Shown here: positions 1-5,702 of the stretch, piece by piece
Position numbering within the stretch: position 1 is the stretch's first letter
Layout of the letters: every line of letters begins with the position of its first letter
Assembly: GCA_021204285.1 (NCBI GenBank)
Contig: JAJPZP010000144.1
Span: forward strand, 1 to 6,286
Direction of reading: 5' to 3'
Length of the DNA stretch: 6,286 nucleotides
Source of the DNA: Lachnospiraceae bacterium
GTDB taxonomy: Bacteria > Bacillota > Clostridia > Lachnospirales > Lachnospiraceae
Notes under the pieces: generated by a model
Databases searched by the model: none
Told to the model about the DNA's origin: nothing
Seen by the model: the letters and a program-made list of their open reading frames with translations, nothing else
Translations under genes and position numbers: made by a program

Positions 1-1574
1 TCCGTCTTATAGTCCAGCGCCGAGAAGGAATCGTCAAAGATCAGGATCTCCGGCTTCCTGGCGATGGCTCTCGCGATCGAAAGGCGCTGCTTCTGGCCGC
101 CCGATACATTGGAGCCGCTCTGGGAAATATGCCCTTTCAGCCCTCCGTCCATCGCACGGACGAAGTCAGAAGCCTGGGCGATATCCAGCGCGTTCTCCAC
201 ATCGGCCTGCGTCTTTTTCTGCCCGCTCTTTCCGAAGCTGACATTCCCCTCCACCGTATCGGCGAACAGCGTCGCCTTCTGCGGGATATAGCCGATCTTA
301 TTGTAAAGTGTCTCAAAGCTGTAGGTCCGGACGTCTTTCCCGTCCAACAGGACAGTGCCCGACGTGACATCATAAAGTCTCGCGGCGAGTCCGGCCAGCG
401 TCGATTTTCCTGAGCCGGTCGCACCGATGAACGCGACGGTTTCACCCTTCTTCGCGGTAAACGAGATATGCTTCAGGCAGTCCTCGGAAGCGTCGGGATA
501 GTGGAACGATACATCCCTGAACTCAATGCTCCCGCTCTCCTCCGATGCGGTTTCCGTGCCTTCCTTCACCGAGATGTCCGCGTCGATCACTTCATTGATA
601 CGGCCTGCGGACACCTGCGCACGGGGCAGCAGCATGAAGATCATCAGCAGCATCACGAAGGACATGATCACATACAGGGCATAGGAGCTGAAGGAGACAA
701 CCTCCCCGAGCATCACCGAGCGGGCGGAAACGGACGCCGCGATCGCCTCTGTCGTACCACCCAGTGGGATCTCAATTGCGTTGATCAGCCTGGCTCCCAC
801 AAAGTAAATACCAACGCTCACACAGCTCTGGACGAACATCATGATCGGCGAGAGGAAAGCCATCCCCCGCCCGGTAAAGAGCTGTGTCCGCATCAGGTTA
901 TTATTTGCTGTCTCGAACTTATCCTCCTGATATTGCTCCGCGTTGAACGCACGGACCACCCGGATGCCGTTCAGGTTTTCGCCTGTGATCCGGTTCACAT
1001 CGTCGATCTGCCGCTGAACGATGCGGAACTTCGGGATCATGATGGCCAGTAAGATAACCATCGCACTCACGATGATGACAACAGCGGCCGCCACAACTGC
1101 GGACAACTGCCAGCTCTTCCCAACAATCTTGATGATCGCCCAGATCGCCATGATCGGCGCGCGCAGCATCATCTGCAGGCCCATGGCGATGATCAGCTGG
1201 ATCTGCGTGATGTCATTCGTAGTACGGGTGATGAGACTGGCGGTAGAGAACTTTTTAATCTCCCCGCTGCCCATCGCCGCGACCTTGTTGAACACCTTCG
1301 CGCGGACATCAAAGGAAAAATCCGACGCGATCATGGCCGCAAAATAACCGACTATCACCGTCAGAACAGTGCTGCACAGGGCGCAGCCGAGCATCTTCCC
1401 GCCCGCCGCATAGTACTGTGAAAGCTCCGTGACCTCGCTGCTGATCAGCACCATAATTTCCGCCGTGTAATCCGGCAGGCGCAAATCAAAATATACCTGA
1501 CCGCAGACAAGCAGCAGACACAGAAGCGCCAGCCACCGGTCCTTGGTCTTCATGTTCCGGAAAATATGAAGCAT
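1..1574 (-). CDS. ABC exporter half-transporter (permease fused to ATPase), degenerate-site type; C-terminus beyond the window
   Basis: Membrane exporter subunit with an N-terminal six-helix domain and a C-terminal ATPase. It reads open for 524 codons from ATG at 1574 to the left edge, with no frameshift. AGGAGG (1582-1587) lies 7 bases upstream and fixes the start. Hydrophobic stretches lie near residues 13-34, 61-83, 137-157, 158-182, 243-262 and 295-318. The ATPase shows Walker A GATGSGKS (384-391), Q-loop Gln432, signature SGGQKQR (491-497) and Walker B ending Asp514. The next residue is Asp515, where the catalytic Glu is expected. In heterodimeric exporters of the TM287/288 or BmrCD kind this marks the degenerate half, so a partner with the canonical Glu probably lies just beyond the left edge. 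The D-loop SALD is present; the H-loop is cut off. The substrate cannot be read from sequence; drug, peptide or lipid export are all possible. The exporter assignment is firm and the heterodimer is inferred. Confidence 0.93.
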   Translation of the reverse strand, partial: MLHIFRNMKTKDRWLALLCLLLVCGQVYFDLRLPDYTAEIMVLISSEVTELSQYYAAGGKMLGCALCSTVLTVIVGYFAAMIASDFSFDVRAKVFNKVAAMGSGEIKKFSTASLITRTTNDITQIQLIIAMGLQMMLRAPIMAIWAIIKIVGKSWQLSAVVAAAVVIIVSAMVILLAIMIPKFRIVQRQIDDVNRITGENLNGIRVVRAFNAEQYQEDKFETANNNLMRTQLFTGRGMAFLSPIMMFVQSCVSVGIYFVGARLINAIEIPLGGTTEAIAASVSARSVMLGEVVSFSSYALYVIMSFVMLLMIFMLLPRAQVSAGRINEVIDADISVKEGTETASEESGSIEFRDVSFHYPDASEDCLKHISFTAKKGETVAFIGATGSGKSTLAGLAARLYDVTSGTVLLDGKDVRTYSFETLYNKIGYIPQKATLFADTVEGNVSFGKSGQKKTQADVENALDIAQASDFVRAMDGGLKGHISQSGSNVSGGQKQRLSIARAIARKPEILIFDDSFSALDYKT

Positions 1575-1600
1575 GTCAAAACCTCCTACTGCTTTTATAT

Positions 1601-1614
1601 GCAACATTTGTTGC
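1601..1614. promoter_or_regulatory. Palindromic operator 1, GCAACA-TT-TGTTGC
   Basis: Perfect 6-base arms around a 2-base centre. It sits just downstream of the predicted start point of the minus-strand exporter promoter, a position where a bound protein would block transcription. The 16 bases CAACATTTGTTGCATT (1602-1617) recur exactly at 1665-1680. The binding protein is inferred to be a TetR-type regulator from the neighbouring remnant. Confidence 0.75.
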
Positions 1615-1624
1615 ATTGCATGGT

Positions 1625-1653
1625 ATGTTATCACGATCTCTCGGAATTATCAA
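1625..1653 (-). promoter_or_regulatory. Sigma-A type promoter for the left ABC exporter
   Basis: On the minus strand, TTGATA (1648-1653) and TAACAT (1625-1630) are separated by exactly 17 bases. TG one base before the -10 gives an extended -10 (TG-A-TAACAT). Transcription would start near 1618, about 44 bases before the ATG at 1574. Operator 2 abuts the -35 from upstream and operator 1 lies just past the start point. The -10 matches consensus at only four of six positions, so the extended element matters to this call. Confidence 0.55.
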
Positions 1654-1663
1654 GCAACAATTT

Positions 1664-1677
1664 TCAACATTTGTTGC
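1664..1677. promoter_or_regulatory. Palindromic operator 2, CAACA-TT-TGTTG
   Basis: Perfect 5-base arms (1665-1676) with the same TT centre as operator 1. The shared 16-base block shows they are copies of one site. It lies between the two divergent promoters, upstream of the minus-strand -35 and upstream of the plus-strand -35, so one bound protein could touch both units. An extra half-site, GCAACA, lies at 1654-1659. Confidence 0.72.
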
Positions 1678-1695
1678 ATTTTTGCGTTTCAACGC

Positions 1696-1724
1696 TTGTT
1701 TTTTTACAACACACGTTGTATAAT
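1696..1724 (+). promoter_or_regulatory. Promoter for the regulator remnant
   Basis: TTGTTT (1696-1701) and a consensus TATAAT (1719-1724) are spaced by 17 bases. Transcription would start near 1731, leading into the ribosome binding site at 1776-1782 and the ATG at 1789. Operator 3 fills the spacer, as expected for an autorepressed regulator gene. The promoter appears intact although the gene behind it is not. Confidence 0.65.
1706..1719. promoter_or_regulatory. Palindromic operator 3, ACAAC-ACAC-GTTGT
   Basis: A diverged copy of the operator: 5-base arms with a 4-base centre, the same 14-base length and the same CAAC/GTTG cores as sites 1 and 2. It occupies the spacer between the -35 and -10 of the plus-strand promoter. 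A still weaker relative, TCAACGCTTGTTT (1689-1701), overlaps the -35 and matches operator 2 at 10 of 13 positions. Confidence 0.65.
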
Positions 1725-1788
1725 GCACGCGTGAATACGCAGCAAATCTTTTATATGTCGTTTTTGCGGGGGAATAAGGAGGCAACGC

Positions 1789-2030
1789 ATGAAAAAGCAG
1801 TCAAAAATCACAGATCTTGCCGGATACGAACGAACAACCTCTATATGCAGAATAACGACAGCCCCAGAAAAATGGTGGTGAGGGATATCTATTTTTATGG
1901 TATTTTCCATGCCATATCGGTCAACCTGCAGAACAAAGACGCGCTCCCCGATGAGGACCTGCTGGACATTATCCAGAACCTGTTTGAAAACTGGTACTGG
2001 CCGGAGATGAAAGATTCAGGCCGTTCATAA
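1789..2030 (+). pseudogene. Remnant of a probable TetR-family regulator (internal deletion and frame break)
   Basis: A strong ribosome binding site (AAGGAGG, 1776-1782) leads to ATG at 1789. That frame encodes only 30 residues, beginning MKKQSKITDL, which resembles a TetR N-terminus, and stops at 1879-1881. A different frame, from about 1820 to the TAA at 2028-2030, encodes some 68 residues including VVRDIYFYGIFHAISVNL and ending near FENWYWPEM. This has the helical, aromatic-rich look of a TetR C-terminal ligand-binding domain. The DNA-binding helix-turn-helix and most of the core are missing: about 110 residues fewer than a usual 190-residue TetR protein. Its place, divergent from an exporter with shared operators, fits a former local repressor. 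The TetR assignment is from pattern and context, not alignment. Alternatives are a small unrelated protein, or a 92-residue reading from ATG at 1755, which lacks a good ribosome binding site. Confidence 0.55.
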
Positions 2031-2134
2031 GTTCACTGCAGTCATATGAAGCTGTTTCGCTATTTCCGATTTTGCAATACATACCACAAGGCACAGGTTC
2101 GCATTGATCATTTTATGTCAACGCGTGTTTTGTA

Positions 2135-3154
2135 TCAAAACGTTTCCGAATCTTTGGAAAAGGCCTGACGCAGGATATTCTCCAGCTGCTGATCAAATAT
2201 ATTCAAAGACTCCTCTTTTCCCTTTTGGGAATATAGTCCACCGTCCTCATCAAAGCTGACAAGGCAGGCATCGCCTGAAATCACACCGTCAATGTAGCGA
2301 ATATCCTGAACCATATCCAGAGGCAGAGTCTGAAAATCCTGTTCGGTATGAAAGCCCGTGATTGCGCTGTATACCCGATCACGTGTAGCCTGAGAGCAGG
2401 ACACGTCGGGGAGAACCGCGGTGAAAACCGGATGCAGTTGTTCCGTGCTGTAGAACAGATCCCCGCCAACAATGCTATCCGCGTCTTTTTCCTCATATAC
2501 ATAGAATACAGAATAGAAAAGCTGTCTTTTTCGCAGCCGGCTGTACACGTCTCCGGCATTTTCATCGTAGCGGACGGCCAGCATCAGGTGCTTAACATCC
2601 GTCATGCAATCCAGAAAGGCAGAGGTGAGATCAGAGGGTTCACAGAACAGGATGAACGCACAGTCCGTATGTCTTCGCATCAGAGGCAGAACCTCCTGCA
2701 ACAATCCATGCGCATGCAGCATCCAGGTGTATATACCGAGCTTTTTCCCCTGTGTGAGGACGGCATCATAGCATTCCGGCTCTTTTATAATTTTTTCCAT
2801 ATCAACATCCATAGAAATCGTCCATGGAATATTGAAGCCATCTGCAGCTTCTTTTTTCCGGATCTTCTCCGCCCCCTCGGTGCAGCTGTTATAGCCCAGG
2901 TTCATTCCGAACTGCAGGATGCGATCCGTCTCAACATTGGCGACAGTGTCCTTTATAATATCATAGTAAGCGCTATTTTCATTCTTCAGCATCGCTTCCG
3001 CAACCGTAAAAAAGGAGCGCTGAAAGCGTCCCTCTGAGGAGTTCAGAGCCATGTCAACAAGGTTTCGGATGCTGCGCTCCGGAGAGTCCTTTAAATCCTT
3101 CAGAGTCCTCCTGACAATGGTTTCGATTAAAATGCGGGACATGCTGTCTGCCAT
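2135..3154 (-). CDS. Conserved-looking cytosolic protein of unknown function, 339 residues
   Basis: I do not recognise a characterised family, though I recall similar unnamed proteins from Lachnospiraceae. An open frame extends to TTG at 3178, but AAGGAAG (3163-3169) sits 8 bases before ATG at 3154, so that start is preferred. There is no signal peptide or membrane segment. Residues 1-80 look helical. The distinctive stretch FGMNLGYNSCTEGAEKIR spans 82-99. Then strand-like segments alternate with helices: NIPWTISMDVD (108-118), IYTWMLHA (141-148), CAFILFCEP (165-173), VKHLMLAVRYDE (187-198) and LFYSVFYVYEE (212-222). This suggests an alpha/beta, possibly barrel-like, domain. The pattern recalls the radical-SAM barrel, but no CxxxCxxC cluster motif exists among its seven cysteines, so that enzyme activity is not supported. 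It has its own promoter and appears monocistronic. Its base composition looks more AT-rich than the flanking exporter genes. It is a real gene; its function is unknown. Confidence 0.85.
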   Translation of the reverse strand: MADSMSRILIETIVRRTLKDLKDSPERSIRNLVDMALNSSEGRFQRSFFTVAEAMLKNENSAYYDIIKDTVANVETDRILQFGMNLGYNSCTEGAEKIRKKEAADGFNIPWTISMDVDMEKIIKEPECYDAVLTQGKKLGIYTWMLHAHGLLQEVLPLMRRHTDCAFILFCEPSDLTSAFLDCMTDVKHLMLAVRYDENAGDVYSRLRKRQLFYSVFYVYEEKDADSIVGGDLFYSTEQLHPVFTAVLPDVSCSQATRDRVYSAITGFHTEQDFQTLPLDMVQDIRYIDGVISGDACLVSFDEDGGLYSQKGKEESLNIFDQQLENILRQAFSKDSETF

Positions 3155-3162
3155 CCACGCCA

Positions 3163-3169
3163 CTTCCTT
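3163..3169 (-). promoter_or_regulatory. Ribosome binding site AAGGAAG deciding the start at 3154
   Basis: On the minus strand this lies 8 bases before ATG at 3154. It falls inside the longer open frame from TTG 3178, which itself has no suitable upstream site. This supports the shorter 339-residue protein. Confidence 0.7.
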
Positions 3170-3199
3170 TCTCTGCAAAACAATTCCTTATTTAATGTT

Positions 3200-3228
3200 A
3201 TGTTAATCTATTTTGCTGCTTATGACAA
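3200..3228 (-). promoter_or_regulatory. Promoter for the 339-residue unknown protein
   Basis: On the minus strand, TTGTCA (3223-3228) matches the -35 consensus at five of six positions. TAACAT (3200-3205) follows after 17 bases, and a second overlapping TAACAT lies at 3195-3200. Transcription would begin near 3193, giving a leader of about 40 bases. A direct repeat upstream of the -35 (3230-3240 and 3259-3269) could be an activator or repressor site. Confidence 0.6.
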
Positions 3229-3359
3229 GGTCACATTTTCGCCTGTTTGTCCAAAAGTGTTACATTTTCAGTTTTATGCCGAAATTCTTACCAAACGCTG
3301 ACAAATGACCAGTGAAGTCCGGGATTTCCGCCATTATAATTCACAGATTTTTCACAAAG

Positions 3360-3392
3360 CTGTTAGCACTCGATGCTTGACAGTGCTAACAG
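3360..3392. promoter_or_regulatory. CIRCE-like inverted repeat (HrcA-type operator) overlapping the marR promoter
   Basis: Arms CTGTTAGCACT (3360-3370) and AGTGCTAACAG (3382-3392) are perfectly complementary over 11 bases. Read as the heat-shock operator, it is TTAGCACTC (3363-3371), nine bases, then CAGTGCTAA (3381-3389): 17 of 18 conserved CIRCE positions, with the exact N9 spacing. CIRCE is the binding site of the HrcA repressor, usually in front of groESL and dnaK operons. Here it precedes a MarR regulator and exporters, and its right arm overlaps the -35 box. It may instead be the operator of the MarR protein itself. That the dyad is a functional operator is likely; which protein binds it is open. 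Confidence 0.8.
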
Positions 3393-3405
3393 TCCGTGCT
3401 ATAGT
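3377..3405 (+). promoter_or_regulatory. Strong sigma-A type promoter for the marR-ABC-ABC operon
   Basis: A consensus TTGACA (3377-3382), a 17-base spacer and TATAGT (3400-3405), five of six to consensus. Transcription should begin near 3412, leaving a leader of under 30 bases before the marR start. The inverted repeat at 3360-3392 covers the -35, so a bound repressor would exclude RNA polymerase. The half-site GTGCTA recurs at 3396-3401, running into the -10. Confidence 0.82.
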
Positions 3406-3423
3406 AACTCAAAGATAAAGAGG

Positions 3424-3431
3424 GGAGGTGA
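3424..3431 (+). promoter_or_regulatory. Ribosome binding site GGAGGTGA deciding the marR start
   Basis: A perfect match to the 16S rRNA tail. The in-frame GTG at 3428 overlaps this site and so cannot be the start. ATG at 3440 lies 8 bases after it and GTG at 3437 lies 5 bases after; the ATG is preferred. Confidence 0.75.
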
Positions 3432-3439
3432 AACTCGTG

Positions 3440-3865
3440 ATGCAGGATCACGGCAGGGACTGCGCCGCTCTGATCAAGCATATTGATACCAAGATGACAA
3501 AACAGGCGAACGAACGCTTCGATATGTACGGCGTTACCTTCCGGCAGGTGCGTCTGCTGATGCTTCTTTTGCAGAAGGGGTCTGAGGCCGTACCATTAAA
3601 ATTTCTGGAAAAGAATTTTGAAGTTGCTCAATCCACAGCTTCCGGTCTCGTTGTCCGTCTGGAGAAGAAGGGGCTGGTGCAGGGTTATGTCCCCGCTGAC
3701 GATAAACGGCAGAAGGTTGTCCGGCTCACAGAAAAAGGGAAGGAACTTTGTATCTCGATCGAAGAGGATATGCGAGAAGGCGAGAGAGTCCTGCTGCAGA
3801 GTCTGGACGAGAAAGAACGGATGCAGTTTTACAGTCTGCTCAGAAAAGTAAATGATTCGATGTAA
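3440..3865 (+). CDS. MarR-family transcriptional regulator
   Basis: A 141-residue winged-helix DNA-binding protein, the normal length for the MarR family, acting as a dimer in the cytoplasm. The N-terminal helix region is followed by VTFRQVRLLMLLLQ, typical of the helix leading into the DNA-binding domain. The recognition helix lies in AQSTASGLVVRLEKKGLV. The wing follows with DDKRQKVVRLTEKG, the family's hallmark D-x-R-x(3)-V-x-L-T-x(2)-G pattern. The C-terminal helices would complete the dimer interface. It is the first gene of an operon with two ABC exporter halves, 99 bases before the next start, an arrangement in which MarR proteins usually repress their own operon until a ligand, often the exported toxic compound, releases them. 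That role is inferred from family and position; the ligand is unknown. The dyad over the -35 is the obvious candidate operator, although it resembles CIRCE more than a short-spaced MarR site. Confidence 0.93.
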   Translation: MQDHGRDCAALIKHIDTKMTKQANERFDMYGVTFRQVRLLMLLLQKGSEAVPLKFLEKNFEVAQSTASGLVVRLEKKGLVQGYVPADDKRQKVVRLTEKGKELCISIEEDMREGERVLLQSLDEKERMQFYSLLRKVNDSM

Positions 3866-3870
3866 CGAAT

Positions 3871-3890
3871 GCCCGGTTTCCTGTTCGGGC
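3871..3890 (+). terminator. Weak hairpin after marR, possible attenuator
   Basis: GCCCG (3871-3875) and CGGGC (3886-3890) can form a short GC stem with a 10-base loop, six bases after the marR stop codon, followed by GTTAATTT. The stem is short and the T-tract poor, so a full terminator is unlikely. It could give partial termination or protect the marR message end, lowering exporter expression relative to marR. No new promoter was recognised before the next gene. Confidence 0.35.
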
Positions 3891-3964
3891 GTTAATTTAA
3901 GGCAAATCAAACGCATGCTATTAAACATATGCTTTTAAAATGCAGAAAGGAAGGATTACTTACT

Positions 3965-5701
3965 ATGTTAAAAACATTACTGAAAAGTGTGCGGCAATAT
4001 AAAAAAGAATCCATATTGGCGCCGATTTTTGTGGCGATCGAAGTGGTATTTGAATGTCTGCTGCCGCTGATCATGGCGAGCCTGATCGACCAGATGACAG
4101 GCGAGGCGTTCGGGCCGATCCTGCGCCTGGCCGTCATCCTGGTTGTCATGGCGCTGCTCTCGCTGCTCTTCGGCGTACTGTCCGGCGCGATGGCCTCCAC
4201 CGCGTCCTGCGGCTTCGCCAAAAATCTGCGGGAAGACCTGTTTTTCAAAATCCAGGATTTCTCCTTTGCGGATATTGACTATTTCTCGACGTCCTCTCTG
4301 GTGACGAGGATGACGACGGATGTGACGAACATCCAGAACGCGTATCAGATGATCATCCGTATCGTGGTCCGCACGCCGCTGATGCTTATCTTTTCCCTGG
4401 TGATGTGCCTCACGATCAACGTCCGGATGTCGTTCATCTTCCTCGCGCTGCTTCCGATCCTGGGCGTCGTTCTTTTTGGAATTTCGATGCACGTTCATCC
4501 GATTTTCAAAAAGATTTTCAAGAAGTACGACGCGCTCAACAATTCCGTGCAGGAAAATGTCGCCGGGATCCGCGTGGTAAAATCCTTTGTACGGGAAGAT
4601 TATGAGAAGGAAAAGTTCGACAAAGCGGCGCGGGAAGTCTGTGACGACTTTACGAGAGTAGAGAAAATCCTTGCCCTCAACCGGCCCTTCATGATGTTCT
4701 GTATTTATGCCGCCTTCATGCTGATCAGCTTTTTCGGAGCGAACATCATCATCAATACGGCGGGCTCGAGTCTCACGACCGGACAGCTTTCCTCGCTGAT
4801 CAGCTACGGTATCCAGATCCTGTCCTCCATGATGATGCTCTCCATGGTGTTCGTCATGGTCAGTATGGCGATGGAATCCGGGAACCGTGTCGCGGAGGTG
4901 CTCACCTGGGGCAGCTCACTCGAGTCGCCGGAGAACGGGCTGACGGAAGTGCCGGACGGGAGCATCGATTTCGACCATGTCTCCTTCCGCTATCAGAAGG
5001 ACAGCAAAAAAGCAGCCCTGTCCGATATCAGCCTGAACATCAAATCCGGGCAGACGATAGGCATCATGGGAGGCACCGGCTCGTCCAAGACGACGCTGAT
5101 CCAGCTCATCTCACGTCTCTATGACGTCAGCGAGGGCAGCGTGAAGGTCGGCGGGCACGACGTCCGGGAATACGATCTCGAGACGCTGCGTGACGCGGTC
5201 TCTGTCGTCCTGCAGAAAAACGTGCTGTTTTCCGGTACAATTAAGGAAAATCTGCGCTGGGGCAATAAGGAAGCTACCGATGAGGAGCTGGTGGAAGCCT
5301 GCAGGGCCGCGCAGGCGGAGGAATTCATCGAACAGCTGCCCGACCGCTATGACACACGTATCGAGCGCGGCGGCACCAACGTCTCCGGCGGGCAGAAGCA
5401 GCGGCTCTGCATTGCGCGGGCGCTGCTGAAGAAACCGAAAATCCTGATCCTCGACGACTCCACGTCCGCCGTCGACACGAAGACGGACGCCCTGATCCGC
5501 CGGGCGTTCCAGAATGAGATCCCGGATACGACAAAGATTATCATCGCGCAGCGGGTCTCCTCCGTGCAGGATGCAGATATGATTCTCGTGCTGGACGACG
5601 GGAAGATCGCGGAGCAGGGAACCCATGAGGAGCTGCTGGCTCTGAATGGCATCTATAAAGAAGCGTATGAGACGCAGACAAAGAGTAAGGAGGCGGTCTG
5701 A
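3965..5701 (+). CDS. ABC exporter half-transporter, degenerate-site (TM287-like) subunit
   Basis: Complete 578-residue membrane exporter subunit, typical half-transporter length. ATG at 3965 is chosen over the in-frame ATG at 3929 because AGGAAGG lies 10 bases before it and the protein then starts MLKTLLKSVRQYKKE, usual for this family. Six membrane segments fall near residues 17-40, 52-76, 130-150, 155-175, 243-265 and 282-303. The ATPase shows Walker A GGTGSSKT (369-376, Ser374 replacing the usual third Gly), Q-loop Gln417, signature SGGQKQR (474-480), Walker B ILILD ending Asp497, then Asp498 instead of catalytic Glu, and Gln529 (IIIAQRV) instead of the switch His. These three changes mark a catalytically degenerate site, so the protein should work only as a heterodimer with the next gene product, which starts one base after this stop codon. 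Substrate unknown; multidrug or toxic metabolite export under the upstream MarR protein is likely. Confidence 0.95.
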   Translation: MLKTLLKSVRQYKKESILAPIFVAIEVVFECLLPLIMASLIDQMTGEAFGPILRLAVILVVMALLSLLFGVLSGAMASTASCGFAKNLREDLFFKIQDFSFADIDYFSTSSLVTRMTTDVTNIQNAYQMIIRIVVRTPLMLIFSLVMCLTINVRMSFIFLALLPILGVVLFGISMHVHPIFKKIFKKYDALNNSVQENVAGIRVVKSFVREDYEKEKFDKAAREVCDDFTRVEKILALNRPFMMFCIYAAFMLISFFGANIIINTAGSSLTTGQLSSLISYGIQILSSMMMLSMVFVMVSMAMESGNRVAEVLTWGSSLESPENGLTEVPDGSIDFDHVSFRYQKDSKKAALSDISLNIKSGQTIGIMGGTGSSKTTLIQLISRLYDVSEGSVKVGGHDVREYDLETLRDAVSVVLQKNVLFSGTIKENLRWGNKEATDEELVEACRAAQAEEFIEQLPDRYDTRIERGGTNVSGGQKQRLCIARALLKKPKILILDDSTSAVDTKTDALIRRAFQNEIPDTTKIIIAQRVSSVQDADMILVLDDGKIAEQGTHEELLALNGIYKEAYETQTKSKEAV

Positions 5702-5702
5702 A

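Noticed and set aside
468..1347. Plus-strand open frames in the first 1.4 kb.
   Set aside because: They are mirror frames of the minus-strand ABC gene, whose domain motifs run unbroken through the region.
1594..1599. TATAAA on the minus strand as an alternative -10 for the left exporter, directly after operator 1.
   Set aside because: No acceptable -35 lies 16-18 bases upstream, and the start point would fall in the ribosome binding site.
1592..1757. 10-base repeat CTTTTATATG at 1592-1601 and 1748-1757.
   Set aside because: It is short and AT-rich, with no consistent position relative to promoters or operators, so it may be chance.
1566..1788. Plus-strand open frame running from 1566 through the operator region into the regulator remnant.
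   Set aside because: Its first part crosses the minus-strand ribosome binding site, both promoters and all three operators, and no ribosome binding site supports its starts. The open stretch is only meaningful after about 1820.
2024..2050. Inverted repeat TTCATA...TATGAA as a terminator between the converging genes.
   Set aside because: The stem is AT-rich with a 15-base loop and has no T-tract on either strand, so it would be too weak. No better terminator was seen in 2031-2134.
2348..3037. Long plus-strand open frame (229 codons) opposite the 339-residue protein.
   Set aside because: It has no ribosome binding site and an unstructured composition, and it lies wholly inside a better-supported minus-strand gene.
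3335..3340. TATAAT as the -10 of an additional promoter upstream of marR.
   Set aside because: The hexamer 17 bases upstream is GTGAAG, a poor -35, and a much better promoter lies at 3377-3405.
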